Part shown: positions 7,892-15,388 of the stretch, piece after piece
How the letters are laid out: each line of letters opens with the position of its first letter
How positions within the stretch are numbered: position 1 is the first letter of the stretch
From: Nitrospinota bacterium
GTDB lineage: Bacteria > Nitrospinota_A > UBA7883 > JACRGQ01
Length of the DNA stretch: 33,853 bases
NCBI GenBank assembly: GCA_016217735.1
Contig: JACRGQ010000073.1
Location: 1 to 33,853 of the forward strand
Reading direction: 5' to 3'
The notes under the pieces: model-generated
Database searches by the model: none
What the model was told of the DNA's origin: nothing
The model's input: only the letters and a program-made list of their open reading frames with translations
Translations under genes and position numbers: made by a program

Positions 7892-9289
7892 ATGAACATC
7901 CTCTTTATCAGCGCCAACAGGGCGCGTACGCCGCTGCCGGTGATGCCGGCGGGGGCATGTCTCGCCGCCGAGGCGGCCGCGGCGGCCGGACATCATGTGA
8001 CGATGCTTGATCTGATGTTCGGGGAAAATCCGGATCGGGCGCTTGACAATGCCATCGCCCAATCATCTCCGGGGGCCGTCTGCATATCCCTGCGCAACAT
8101 CGACAACAACGCGATGGCCGCCCCCGTCTCGTACATCGATTTTCTTCCCGGCATGGTGCAAACGATACGGAAACTTTCCCCCGCGCCGGTCATCATCGGC
8201 GGAGCGGCTGTGGGAGTGATGCCGGAAGAGCTGTTGCGCCGCGGCGGGGCCGATTTCGCCATTACCGGCGATGCGGGGGACGGTTTCACCGGCTTGCTGG
8301 GGTTGATAGAGAGCGGCGGAGACGGCGCGAAAACGCCGTCGGTGCTGCCCGGTTCCACCGGCCCGTGCAACGGCACGGCGGTCATCCCCGATTTCGGCCG
8401 GTGGGTAAACGTTTCCCGCTACCGCGCCGCGATGGCGAGCGTGCCGGTGCGGACCAAAAGCGGCTGCGGCTTCGGCTGCGCCTATTGCACCTACGGGGCG
8501 ATCAACGGAAAAAAGGTGAACATACGCGGCCCCGAAGAAGTTGCCCGCGCCATTGAAAAGTGCATCGCGCGGGGATTCCGCGATTTCGAGTTCGTCGACG
8601 ATGTTTTTAACTTCCCCAAGGAACACGCCATCGCCGTCTGCCGCGCCATCGCGCCCCTTCGGCGGCGGGCGCGGTTTCAGTGCCTGGAGCTGAACCCGCT
8701 TTTCCTGGACGGCGAACTGCTGATGGAGATGGAGCGGGCGGGGTTCAACGCCATCGGCGTGACGGTGGAGAGTGCGTCGGACGCGGTTCTGCGCGGCTTG
8801 AATAAGGGATACGGCGCAAAGGAGGTTCGTGAAGCGGCGCGCGTGGTGGCGCGGCACGGCATGCGCTGCATGTGGCTCTTCATGCTGGGGGGGCCGGGGG
8901 AAACGGAAGAAACCGCGCGGCAGACCCTTGCCTTCGCGGAAGATGCGGTCCGGCCCGGTGATCTGGCGTACGTCACCTGCGGCATCCGCCTTTATCCCGG
9001 CACGCCGCTGGAGAAAACGGCGCGCGCCGAAGGGCTGCTGACCGCCACGCCGGAAGAAATGCTGGAGCCGGTTTTTTACCGCTCACCCGCCGTCCCGCTT
9101 CCGGCCATGCTGGCGATGGTTGAGGATGCGGCGCGGCGCAATCCGCATTTCCATATCGCGGGGGAACGGCTCCCCCGATTCGCGCCTCAACTGTTGAAGA
9201 TAGGCGGCATGCTTGGCTTGCGGCCGCCGCTGTGGCGGTATTCCCCCATGATGAAGCGGGGACTCAGCGCCTTGGGCCTGCGCCCCTGA
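7892..9289 (+). CDS. Second radical SAM enzyme with N-terminal B12-binding-like domain
   Basis: A 465-residue protein. Residues about 1-140 form a Rossmann domain of the cobalamin-binding type (MNILFISANRARTPLPVMPA, later IIGGAAVGVMPEELLRRGGAD). The radical SAM core has C192-GFG-C196-AY-C199. A following stretch, FEFVDDVFNFPKEHA, is typical of the B12-binding radical SAM superfamily, and LFMLGGPGETEET is the family's glycine-rich motif near the C-terminal half. It starts immediately after the U32 stop codon, with GGAAGG upstream, so translation is probably coupled. It is clearly different from the first radical SAM gene in the cluster and so likely does a separate step, such as methylation or carbon-carbon bond formation. 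The substrate is unknown. Confidence 0.85.
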   Translation: MNILFISANRARTPLPVMPAGACLAAEAAAAAGHHVTMLDLMFGENPDRALDNAIAQSSPGAVCISLRNIDNNAMAAPVSYIDFLPGMVQTIRKLSPAPVIIGGAAVGVMPEELLRRGGADFAITGDAGDGFTGLLGLIESGGDGAKTPSVLPGSTGPCNGTAVIPDFGRWVNVSRYRAAMASVPVRTKSGCGFGCAYCTYGAINGKKVNIRGPEEVARAIEKCIARGFRDFEFVDDVFNFPKEHAIAVCRAIAPLRRRARFQCLELNPLFLDGELLMEMERAGFNAIGVTVESASDAVLRGLNKGYGAKEVREAARVVARHGMRCMWLFMLGGPGETEETARQTLAFAEDAVRPGDLAYVTCGIRLYPGTPLEKTARAEGLLTATPEEMLEPVFYRSPAVPLPAMLAMVEDAARRNPHFHIAGERLPRFAPQLLKIGGMLGLRPPLWRYSPMMKRGLSALGLRP

Positions 9290-9302
9290 AAAGGAATACA
9301 AT

Positions 9303-10358
9303 ATGAATGGCACTATGGAAATACGAATTGGCGGCATCGGCACGGCCCTTCCCCCTTTGTCGCTGACGCAAGCGGAGGTGAAAGAGTTCCTTGCCGTCCG
9401 CTACGGCCACTCGTTGACCGCCAAGGGGCGCGCAATACTGGACAAGGTGATGGAGCACCCCAGCGTGCGGCGGCGGCACTTCGGCTTCGATGACACCGCC
9501 ACGCTGCTGAGCGAAGATCACGACGCGCGGATGGCCCGCTTCGAGCGGTGGAGCGTGGAACTTTCCGTGCGGGCGGCACAAAAGGCGATGGCCTCCGCCG
9601 GCATCTCCCCCGCTGAACTGACCGGCGTGGTGGTGAACACCTGCACCGGCTACCTCTGCCCCGGCATCGCCACCTACCTGATCGAGCGGCTCGGCCTTCC
9701 GCGCACCATCCGCGCCTACGACCTGGCCGGCAGCGGCTGCGGCGGAGCTGTGCCAAATATCGAAGTGGCCTCCGGCATCCTCCGTGCCGTTGGAAGCGGG
9801 GCGGTGCTCAGCGTTTCGGTGGAGGTCTGCTCCGCCGCGTTCCAGATGGGTGACGACCCCAGCCTCATCGTCTCCAACGCGCTGTTCGGCGATGGCGCGG
9901 CGGCGGCGGTGCTCTGGACCCGCCGGAGCGGATCGCTGGTTGGCGGCAGCGCATCGGCCTATGTTCCGGAAGAGCGGGAGGCGGTTCGCTTTGTCTATCG
10001 CAACGGCGGCCTCAACAACCGGATATCACCGCGCCTGCCGTCGCTGGTGGCCAAGGCGTCTGAAGAACTGGTGGCGCGGCTGCTGCGCCAGGAAGGGCTT
10101 TCCGCCGGCGATATCCGCCATTGGGCGGTTCATCCCGGCGGTGAAAAGATCATCGGCGCGGTGCGCGACGCGCTAAAGGTGGACGAAAGCGCGATGGCGG
10201 CGAGCCGCGCGGTGCTGGCTGACGTGGGAAACCTCTCCTCCGCCACGATTTGGTTCATACTGGAAACGGTGTTGCCGCGAGCCGCCCCCGGTGAACGATG
10301 CCTCTGTCTGGTCTACGGAGCGGGAATGAGCGTCCACGCCTGCCTGCTGACCGCCTGA
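9303..10358 (+). CDS. Type III polyketide synthase (chalcone/alkylresorcinol synthase family)
   Basis: A 351-residue thiolase-fold enzyme. Its active site fits a type III polyketide synthase rather than FabH: nucleophile C146 in LAGSGCGGAVPN, H277 in HWAVHPGGEKII, and N310 in DVGNLSSATIWF, the Cys-His-Asn triad. The HPGG and NLSSA signatures differ from the HQAN motif of ketoacyl-ACP synthase III. VEVCSAAFQMGDDPSLIVSNALFGDGAAA is also typical of the chalcone synthase group. Such enzymes extend an acyl-CoA starter with malonyl-CoA and often cyclise it to alkylresorcinols or pyrones. The start follows AAAAGGA, 13 bp after the second radical SAM gene. It is the last gene of the run and the likely source of the cluster's scaffold. 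The starter and ring pattern cannot be read from sequence. Confidence 0.85.
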   Translation: MNGTMEIRIGGIGTALPPLSLTQAEVKEFLAVRYGHSLTAKGRAILDKVMEHPSVRRRHFGFDDTATLLSEDHDARMARFERWSVELSVRAAQKAMASAGISPAELTGVVVNTCTGYLCPGIATYLIERLGLPRTIRAYDLAGSGCGGAVPNIEVASGILRAVGSGAVLSVSVEVCSAAFQMGDDPSLIVSNALFGDGAAAAVLWTRRSGSLVGGSASAYVPEEREAVRFVYRNGGLNNRISPRLPSLVAKASEELVARLLRQEGLSAGDIRHWAVHPGGEKIIGAVRDALKVDESAMAASRAVLADVGNLSSATIWFILETVLPRAAPGERCLCLVYGAGMSVHACLLTA

Positions 10359-10427
10359 CACGCGATGTAGGATGAACCATAACATGAAATTGGCGTATAT
10401 GAAAAATCAATAACATGGTGGGATTAT

Positions 10428-10721
10428 TTAAACATTCCCGCCGTGGCGGTGCCGGACAGCTTCTTCACCGCTCCCACCGATTATGAAATTCACCGTGTGT
10501 TGCGGGCCATCGATCTCAACACCTTTTTCGGTGAATCCGAGAAGAAGCGCGCTTGGTGAATACTTGTCGTCGGGGTATTCTTCGATGATCTCCGCCATAG
10601 CCCCGGCGAAGCGAATCTCTTGCTCGCTGATATTGCGCTCGACCGCCCGGAGAAACGCATGTCGGCTGAACTCGAACTGTCCCGCCTGAATTTGCCAGCG
10701 TATTTGGCCAATATCCTTCAT
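10428..10721 (-). CDS. DUF4258 domain protein, solitary toxin-like gene
   Basis: A 97-residue protein whose first 65 residues match the small DUF4258 family: FSRHAFLRAVERNISEQEI followed by EIIEEYPDDKYSPSALLLGFTEKG. Members often sit beside a short antitoxin with a zinc-finger and are thought to act as type II toxin-like proteins. Here no partner is visible on either side: the polyketide synthase ends 70 bp away and tusA is 64 bp upstream. The C-terminus (GVEIDGPQHTVNFIIGGSG and a His/Gly tail) does not follow the usual family ending, so the gene may be decayed or have a shifted end. A weak GGGGA lies before ATG 10721. It could also be an unrelated housekeeping paralogue; no activity is shown. 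Confidence 0.6.
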   Translation of the reverse strand: MKDIGQIRWQIQAGQFEFSRHAFLRAVERNISEQEIRFAGAMAEIIEEYPDDKYSPSALLLGFTEKGVEIDGPQHTVNFIIGGSGEEAVRHRHGGNV

Positions 10722-10785
10722 ACGTCCCCATCATCCGTTTCGCGGCCCATGCGGCACTGAAGACGACCTACCGCAAGAAGCCCGA

Positions 10786-11019
10786 TCAGGATTTTTTCTG
10801 GAAGACCATTTTCCAGTCGGTGCCGTTGATCTGGGAGATTTCCAGAACTTTGTGGCCTTCGGCTTCCACGCTGCGCGGCACGTTCAGCGTGGCCGGCTTG
10901 TGGTCGGTTATCACTTCCAGGATTTGGCCGGGGGCCAAATCCTCAAGCGCCAACTTCGAGTGGACGAAGGTATAGGGGCAAACTTCCCCTTTGATGTCGA
11001 GGGTGGCGTCGGCTTTCAT
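10786..11019 (-). CDS. TusA-family sulfur carrier
   Basis: A 77-residue protein of the TusA/SirA fold: LDIKGEVCPYTFVHSKLALE carries the sulfur-binding C14, followed by PGQILEVITDHKPATLNVPRS. Canonical TusA has CPEP; here the motif is CPYT, as in some variants. TusA proteins carry persulfide sulfur from a desulfurase to a DsrE-type acceptor. It is the last gene of the sulfur operon, 13 bp after the DsrH-like gene, and starts behind AAAAGGAAAAG. In this setting it probably delivers sulfur to the DsrE and ThiS-like proteins encoded upstream. Confidence 0.82.
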   Translation of the reverse strand: MKADATLDIKGEVCPYTFVHSKLALEDLAPGQILEVITDHKPATLNVPRSVEAEGHKVLEISQINGTDWKMVFQKKS

Positions 11020-11032
11020 CTTCTTTTCCTTT

Positions 11033-11269
11033 TCAAATGCAGAGCACTTTTTCGGCGCTGAAAATCTCGTCGACCAGCGCGGAATAATCTATCGTTCGCG
11101 CCCCCTGTATGCCGCGCGCCTTCACGTCTTCGGCAAGGCACAGCCCTTTTTGCCGCAGCGCGGCGTCGTAAACCGCGTTTTGCATCAGGACGATCTTTTG
11201 GTCCGCGCGCGCCAGATCGACGTATTTCAGCGCTTCGCTTTCCACGTCGCGGATAATCAGCAACCGCAT
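11033..11269 (-). CDS. DsrH/TusB-like sulfur relay protein
   Basis: A 78-residue protein resembling the DsrH/TusB subunit: QKIVLMQNAVYDAAL in the middle and DYSALVDEIFSAEKVLCI at the end are family features. Cysteines are C44 and C77. In known complexes DsrH or TusB packs with DsrE and DsrF into a heterohexamer that carries persulfide. The gene lies four bp after the cysteine synthase stop and before tusA. The DsrE-like genes lie just beyond the cysteine synthase, so the set is present but split by that gene. Confidence 0.72.
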   Translation of the reverse strand: MRLLIIRDVESEALKYVDLARADQKIVLMQNAVYDAALRQKGLCLAEDVKARGIQGARTIDYSALVDEIFSAEKVLCI

Positions 11270-11273
11270 TAAA

Positions 11274-12230
11274 CTAAAATTCCCCGTGCGCGATAACGCA
11301 CTCTTCGCAGCTATCGGGGAAGATTATGACCAGCGTCCCTTTGTCGATGCGCGCCGCCAGCTTCATCGCCGCCGCCAGCGCCGCGCCGGAGGAGGTGCCG
11401 ACCAGCAGCCCTTCTTCCTCTTCGATGCGGCTCACCATATGGTACGCCTCGTCGGTGGTGATGGAAATCTTTTCATCATAAACCGAGATGTCGTAGATGC
11501 CCGGCACGATTGAGCTGTCCATGTGCTTCAACCCTTCGATGCCGTGCAGCGTTTCCGCCGGTTCGACGGCATACGCTTTCACCGCCGGCTTGAGCGCCTT
11601 AAGCCCGCGGGTGGTCCCCATCAGCGTGCCCGATGTGCCGATGCCCGCCAGAAAATGCGTCACCCGTCCCTGGGTCTGCTCGTATATTTCGCGGGCGGTG
11701 GTGTCGCGGTGCGCCATCCAGTTTGAGGGATTGTTGTACTGGTCGGGCATAAAGTACTTGTCCCGGTTTTCCTCATACAGCTTCCGGCAGAGCTTGATCG
11801 CGCCGTCGGATTGCTCCATCGGGTCGGAAAGGATCAAGTTCGCCTTGAACTGCCTCGCCATGATTCCCTTGCGCGCCTTGCAGACGTTGCCGGGGAGGAC
11901 GAGGTTCACCTTGAAGCCGAGGATCCGCCCGATAAGGGCGTACGCCACGCCGGTGTTGCCGCTGGTGGAATCGATCAGCTCCATGCCGCGCTTGAAGGCG
12001 CCGCTGGCCAAGCCGTCGCGCACCATCCGCAGCGCCGGGCGGGCTTTCACGCTGCCGGCCGGATTGGTCCACTCCGCCTTGGCGTATATTTCGATATCCT
12101 TGTTGCCGAAATCCTTGACGATGTTCTGGATTTTGAGCAACGGGGTATTGCCGATACGGTCGAGCACCGCCTCTTCGTATGCGGTGATAACCGGCACCCG
12201 CAGGTACGGGGGCAGTTGGGTCGCTTTCAT
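11274..12230 (-). CDS. Cysteine synthase, PLP-dependent, CysK/CysM family
   Basis: A 318-residue fold-type II PLP enzyme. The PLP lysine is in NPAGSVKARPALRM, the phosphate-cup loop is STSGNTG, and GIGTSGT lies near residue 205, all standard for O-acetylserine or O-phosphoserine sulfhydrylases. The usual VKDR is VKAR here. It is encoded within a sulfur-carrier operon, as are the CysO-dependent CysM enzymes that take sulfur from a protein thiocarboxylate rather than free sulfide, so that sulfur source is likely but not shown. ATG 12230 follows GAAGGAAG. Whether it prefers acetylserine or phosphoserine cannot be told here. The neighbours on both sides are sulfur relay proteins. Confidence 0.88.
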   Translation of the reverse strand: MKATQLPPYLRVPVITAYEEAVLDRIGNTPLLKIQNIVKDFGNKDIEIYAKAEWTNPAGSVKARPALRMVRDGLASGAFKRGMELIDSTSGNTGVAYALIGRILGFKVNLVLPGNVCKARKGIMARQFKANLILSDPMEQSDGAIKLCRKLYEENRDKYFMPDQYNNPSNWMAHRDTTAREIYEQTQGRVTHFLAGIGTSGTLMGTTRGLKALKPAVKAYAVEPAETLHGIEGLKHMDSSIVPGIYDISVYDEKISITTDEAYHMVSRIEEEEGLLVGTSSGAALAAAMKLAARIDKGTLVIIFPDSCEECVIAHGEF

Positions 12231-12245
12231 CGCGTCACTTCCTTC

Positions 12246-12587
12246 TCAATGTATAAATGCATCGGCATCGTTGATCAGCGCGCCGGCCTCCGGCGCTTGG
12301 ATAATCTTCATTTTCGCGGCCACCTCCGGGAGGTAGCCGAAACCGCCGCCGTCTTCAACGTGGAAACGCGCCCCCAGCCGGGCCAGCATCGCCACGTGCT
12401 TGTTCACCGGATGCATGTGCGCGGCCGCCTCATCCAGCTTTTCCAGCGCGCGCCGCCCGTTCCCCATAAAAAGCAGATGCACTTCGTTCCCGTCGTTCAG
12501 CATAAGGCCGAGGCTCATCCGCAGTTTTTCGCCGGCGTGATTCGTGCCAAGCGGCAAACCGGTAAAGAGCACGGCAATCTTTTTCAT
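12246..12587 (-). CDS. DsrE/DsrF-family protein (TusC-like), no cysteine
   Basis: A 113-residue protein with the DsrE/F fold: KKIAVLFTGLPLGTN, then SLGLMLNDGNEVHLLFMGNG. It contains no cysteine, so it cannot carry persulfide itself and most likely acts as a structural subunit beside the DsrE-like protein encoded just upstream. The two genes overlap by four bases, which suggests coupled synthesis of a complex. The operon order (DsrE-like, this gene, cysteine synthase, DsrH-like) resembles tusD-tusC-tusB with one gene inserted. Subfamily is uncertain. Confidence 0.7.
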   Translation of the reverse strand: MKKIAVLFTGLPLGTNHAGEKLRMSLGLMLNDGNEVHLLFMGNGRRALEKLDEAAAHMHPVNKHVAMLARLGARFHVEDGGGFGYLPEVAAKMKIIQAPEAGALINDADAFIH

Positions 12588-12901
12588 GCAAACGCCAGAT
12601 AGCGGGTTGCATCGTTGACGATGTTCGCGTGGTCGAACTGGCTGCCGTAGTTGAACTTTTCATTGCGGTGGGCCTTCAGCTCGCCGGCGTTGTGCGCGCA
12701 AACGGTGACGGCCGCCCCTTTGTTCGCCAGCGCGTAGAGTCCCGGCACGGAGGCGTTGAGCACGCCCCGGTGCATCAAAAAGATGTCGACGCCGATTCCC
12801 TTTTCGAGGGCCGCGCCGGCCAAGCCGATCACGTTGTGGATGTCCTGGCTGTCCGGCCCGGTCATCACGAGAAAGGCGAGTTTTTTATCCTTCGTGTCCA
12901 A
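12584..12901 (-). CDS. DsrE-family persulfide carrier (TusD-like)
   Basis: A 105-residue protein of the DsrE family with one cysteine, C68, in AAVTVCAHNAGE, the place of the catalytic cysteine of DsrE and TusD. Family members accept sulfur from TusA and hold it as a persulfide. Its start overlaps the end of the MoeB-like gene by 17 bases and its end overlaps the next DsrE-like gene by four, so the three are tightly coupled. The probable job is to bring persulfide to the MoeB and ThiS-like pair. I see no signal peptide, so it acts in the cytoplasm. Confidence 0.75.
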   Translation of the reverse strand: MDTKDKKLAFLVMTGPDSQDIHNVIGLAGAALEKGIGVDIFLMHRGVLNASVPGLYALANKGAAVTVCAHNAGELKAHRNEKFNYGSQFDHANIVNDATRYLAFA

Positions 12902-13700
12902 TCGGCACTCCGCAAAACTGTTCGTAGTCGATCAGCGTGGTGATCGTCTTGTGTTCGCCGCACAGCGGGCACTTCGGGTCTTTGCGCACCCGCAGCTTCC
13001 GCGTTTCAGCCTTCAATGCGTCGTAGAGCAGCAGCTTGCCGATCATCGATTCGCCGATGCCGAGTATCTGTTTGATGACTTCGACCGCCTGCAGGTTACC
13101 GACAACGCCGGGCAAAACGCCAAGCACGCCGGCCTCCTGGCAGCTCGGCACCATGCCGGGCGGCGGAGGCTCCGGGTACATGCAGCGGTAGCAGGGCCCT
13201 TCGGGTGATTTGAAAACGGTCACCTGTCCCTCAAACCGGAAAATGGATCCATGCACGTTCGTTTTGCCGAGCAACACGCACGCGTCGTTCACCAGATAGC
13301 GGGTCGGAAAGTTGTCGCACCCGTCGGCGATGATGTCCCAGTCCTTGAAAATATCAAGCACGTTGGTGCTGTCGAGCCGCGTGTTGTAGATGGTCACTTT
13401 CACATCGGGGTTCAGCCCGTTGATTTTGTCCTTTGCCGAATCGACTTTAAGCCGGCCGATGTCCGCGGTGCCATGAATGATCTGCCGCTGGAGGTTTGAG
13501 TTGTCAACCACGTCAAAATCGATAATGCCGAGGTTGCCGATGCCGGCGGCGGCCAAGTAAAGGGCAAGAGGTGAACCAAGTCCCCCGGCGCCAAGGAGAA
13601 GAACCTTGGCGTTCAGCAGTTTTTCCTGCCCCTTCCCCCCAACTTCCGGGAGAATGATATGCCTGGCATATCGCTTAACCTGTTCCGGTGTGAACTTCAT
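12885..13700 (-). CDS. MoeB/ThiF-family adenylyltransferase for the sulfur carrier
   Basis: A 271-residue E1-like enzyme. The nucleotide loop GAGGLGSP starts near residue 38, and NLQRQIIH is the conserved stretch after it. Zinc ligands are C170/C173 (CYRC) and C244/C247 (CPLC). C187 in VPSCQEAGVLGVLPG is in the position of the ThiF/MoeB cysteine near the active site. The enzyme adenylates the C-terminal glycine of a ubiquitin-like carrier so sulfur can be added. The partner is presumably the ThiS/MoaD-like protein encoded 54 bp upstream. No fused rhodanese domain is present, so the sulfur must come from another protein, and the TusA/DsrE genes downstream fit that role. Confidence 0.88.
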   Translation of the reverse strand: MKFTPEQVKRYARHIILPEVGGKGQEKLLNAKVLLLGAGGLGSPLALYLAAAGIGNLGIIDFDVVDNSNLQRQIIHGTADIGRLKVDSAKDKINGLNPDVKVTIYNTRLDSTNVLDIFKDWDIIADGCDNFPTRYLVNDACVLLGKTNVHGSIFRFEGQVTVFKSPEGPCYRCMYPEPPPPGMVPSCQEAGVLGVLPGVVGNLQAVEVIKQILGIGESMIGKLLLYDALKAETRKLRVRKDPKCPLCGEHKTITTLIDYEQFCGVPIGHEG

Positions 13701-13754
13701 ACTGCTGTTGGCTCCGCCTGTTTATATGTTTTTTTATGATGAATTTTTGTATGG

Positions 13755-14033
13755 TCAATACCCGCCCGCTATTGCCGGAATGATGGAAATAGTGTCTCCA
13801 TCCTTAACTGACGAGCTATCGGAGTCGAGAAACCTGATATCTTCTTCATTTATATAAATATTAATGAATCGGCGAAGCTCTCCATCCTCGTTATAAAGTT
13901 TCTCTTTGAAACCTGGATAATTACTTTCCATTTGGTCAATTACATCTTTAACCGTTGCCCCGCTTGCAGATACATCACCTTTCCCACCGGTAAGCTTTTG
14001 CAACGGTGTTGGTATTCTCACATTAACAGCCAT
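13755..14033 (-). CDS. Ubiquitin-like sulfur carrier (ThiS/MoaD/CysO type) ending in GGY
   Basis: A 92-residue beta-grasp protein starting MAVNVRIPTPLQKLTGG and ending DTISIIPAIAGGY. The end is the sulfur-carrier signature, but with an extra tyrosine after the diglycine. The last glycine must be exposed for adenylation, so the tyrosine probably has to be removed, as described for the Wolinella carrier HcyS, where a JAMM protease trims a terminal residue. No such protease gene is in this operon. The ATG at 14033 follows AGGAGG; a GTG directly before it at 14036 would add one residue. The neighbours argue for a role in amino-acid synthesis rather than molybdopterin or thiamine. Confidence 0.85.
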   Translation of the reverse strand: MAVNVRIPTPLQKLTGGKGDVSASGATVKDVIDQMESNYPGFKEKLYNEDGELRRFINIYINEEDIRFLDSDSSSVKDGDTISIIPAIAGGY

Positions 14034-14062
14034 CACTCCTCCTATATCTTTTTATATGATGC

Positions 14063-15286
14063 TTATTTATATATTTTTTGGAACTCTTCAAGTCTTGGGT
14101 GGATTATCGGCGGTTCATCCACCTTCCCATGGAGCACCTCTTGGGTCTTTAACCCATTTCCGGTTATGCACATAACGGTAACGGCGTTAGGATCGAGCCG
14201 CTTTTGATCCAAAAGTTTCTTGGTGACGGCCACCGTTACCCCGCCGGCGGTTTCGGTAAAAACCCCTTCGTGCTCGGCGAGAATTTTTATGCCGGCCACC
14301 AATTCTTCATCGCTCACGTCTTCGGCCCAGCCGCCCGATTCGTTGATCGTCTTGATACCGTAGTACCCGTCGGCCGGATTGCCGATGGCGATGGATCGGG
14401 CGATGGTGCTCGGCTTTTGCGGTTTGAAGTTTTTCTTTCCGTCCTTCACCGCGGTGGTGACGGGAGAGCAACCGGTCGCTTGCGCGCCAAAAACCCGCGT
14501 CTTCACTTCGGGAATGAAGCCGAGCATTTCAAATTCTTTAAACGCGCGGTAAATCTTCGTGATGAGGGACGAACCGGCGATCGGAACGATCACCTGGTCC
14601 GGCGCTTTCCAACCAAGCTGTTCGGCGATCTCGTGGCCGTAGCTCTTGCTTCCATCGCCGTAGAAAACGCGGATGTTGATGTTCACGAAGGCGATGTTGT
14701 ATTTCGAGGTGATCTCGGTGCAAAGCCGGTTCACATCGTCGTAGTTGCCCAAAACCTTCACGAGCTTCGGCTTGTAAACCTGCGTGCCGATGATTTTACC
14801 CGCTTCCAGGTCGGAGGGAACCAGCACGACCGCCTTGAGCCCCGCGTGCGCGGCGATGGCCGACACGGAGTTGGCCAAGTTGCCGGTGCTGGCGCAGCCA
14901 ACGGTGTCATAGCCGAACTCAATCGCCTTGGAGATCGCGGTGGAAACCACGCGGTCCTTGAACGAAAGGGTGGGGTGATTCACCGCGTCGTTTTTGATGT
15001 AGAGGTTCGGCATCCCCCACGCCTTGCCGAGATTTTTGCAGTGGACAAGCGGCGTGTAGCCGACGGAAAGCTTTACGGCCGGCTCGCCCTCAATGGGGAG
15101 AAGCTCTTTGTAACGCCACATGTTGGGCGGACGCGAAAGTATCTTTTCCTTGGTGATGGATTTCCGTATTTCGCCGTAGTTGTAATCCACCTCGAGCGGC
15201 CCAAAGCACTCTTCGCAAACGTACTTCGGTTCGACTTTGTACGGTTTACCGCATTCGCGGCATTTCAGGCCATTAACAAATCCCAT
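14063..15286 (-). CDS. thrC: Threonine synthase with N-terminal zinc ribbon
   Basis: A 407-residue PLP enzyme. It opens with a zinc ribbon, GLKCRECGKPYKVEPKYVCEEC (two CxxC pairs), found in the thrC branch common in archaea and many deltaproteobacteria-like lineages. The PLP lysine lies in LSFKDRVVSTA and the glycine loop in STGNLANS. It converts O-phosphohomoserine to threonine. The ATG at 15286 is chosen because the family starts at the zinc ribbon (MGFVNGLKCREC); ATG 15304 is in frame upstream. It is the first gene of the sulfur operon. This grouping is puzzling: it may reflect shared PLP and phosphohomoserine chemistry, and a side role in homocysteine formation cannot be excluded, but threonine synthesis is the conservative call. 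Confidence 0.88.
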   Translation of the reverse strand: MGFVNGLKCRECGKPYKVEPKYVCEECFGPLEVDYNYGEIRKSITKEKILSRPPNMWRYKELLPIEGEPAVKLSVGYTPLVHCKNLGKAWGMPNLYIKNDAVNHPTLSFKDRVVSTAISKAIEFGYDTVGCASTGNLANSVSAIAAHAGLKAVVLVPSDLEAGKIIGTQVYKPKLVKVLGNYDDVNRLCTEITSKYNIAFVNINIRVFYGDGSKSYGHEIAEQLGWKAPDQVIVPIAGSSLITKIYRAFKEFEMLGFIPEVKTRVFGAQATGCSPVTTAVKDGKKNFKPQKPSTIARSIAIGNPADGYYGIKTINESGGWAEDVSDEELVAGIKILAEHEGVFTETAGGVTVAVTKKLLDQKRLDPNAVTVMCITGNGLKTQEVLHGKVDEPPIIHPRLEEFQKIYK

Positions 15287-15388
15287 TTGCCCCGAAATCC
15301 TCATTTAATAAAACGTCTCTTTACAAAAACCAGCCGGCAAGGGGAAAGGAGCACCATCCCTCTAACCGTATTAACTCCAAGCGCGAAT

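Noticed and set aside
9303-10358. Ketoacyl-ACP synthase III (FabH) for the polyketide synthase
   Set aside because: The active-site histidine lies in HPGG and the asparagine in NLSSA, as in type III polyketide synthases, while the FabH HQAN motif is missing.
13755-14033. MoaD for molybdopterin synthesis
   Set aside because: No moaE, moaA or other molybdopterin gene is near, while cysteine and threonine synthesis genes are in the same operon.
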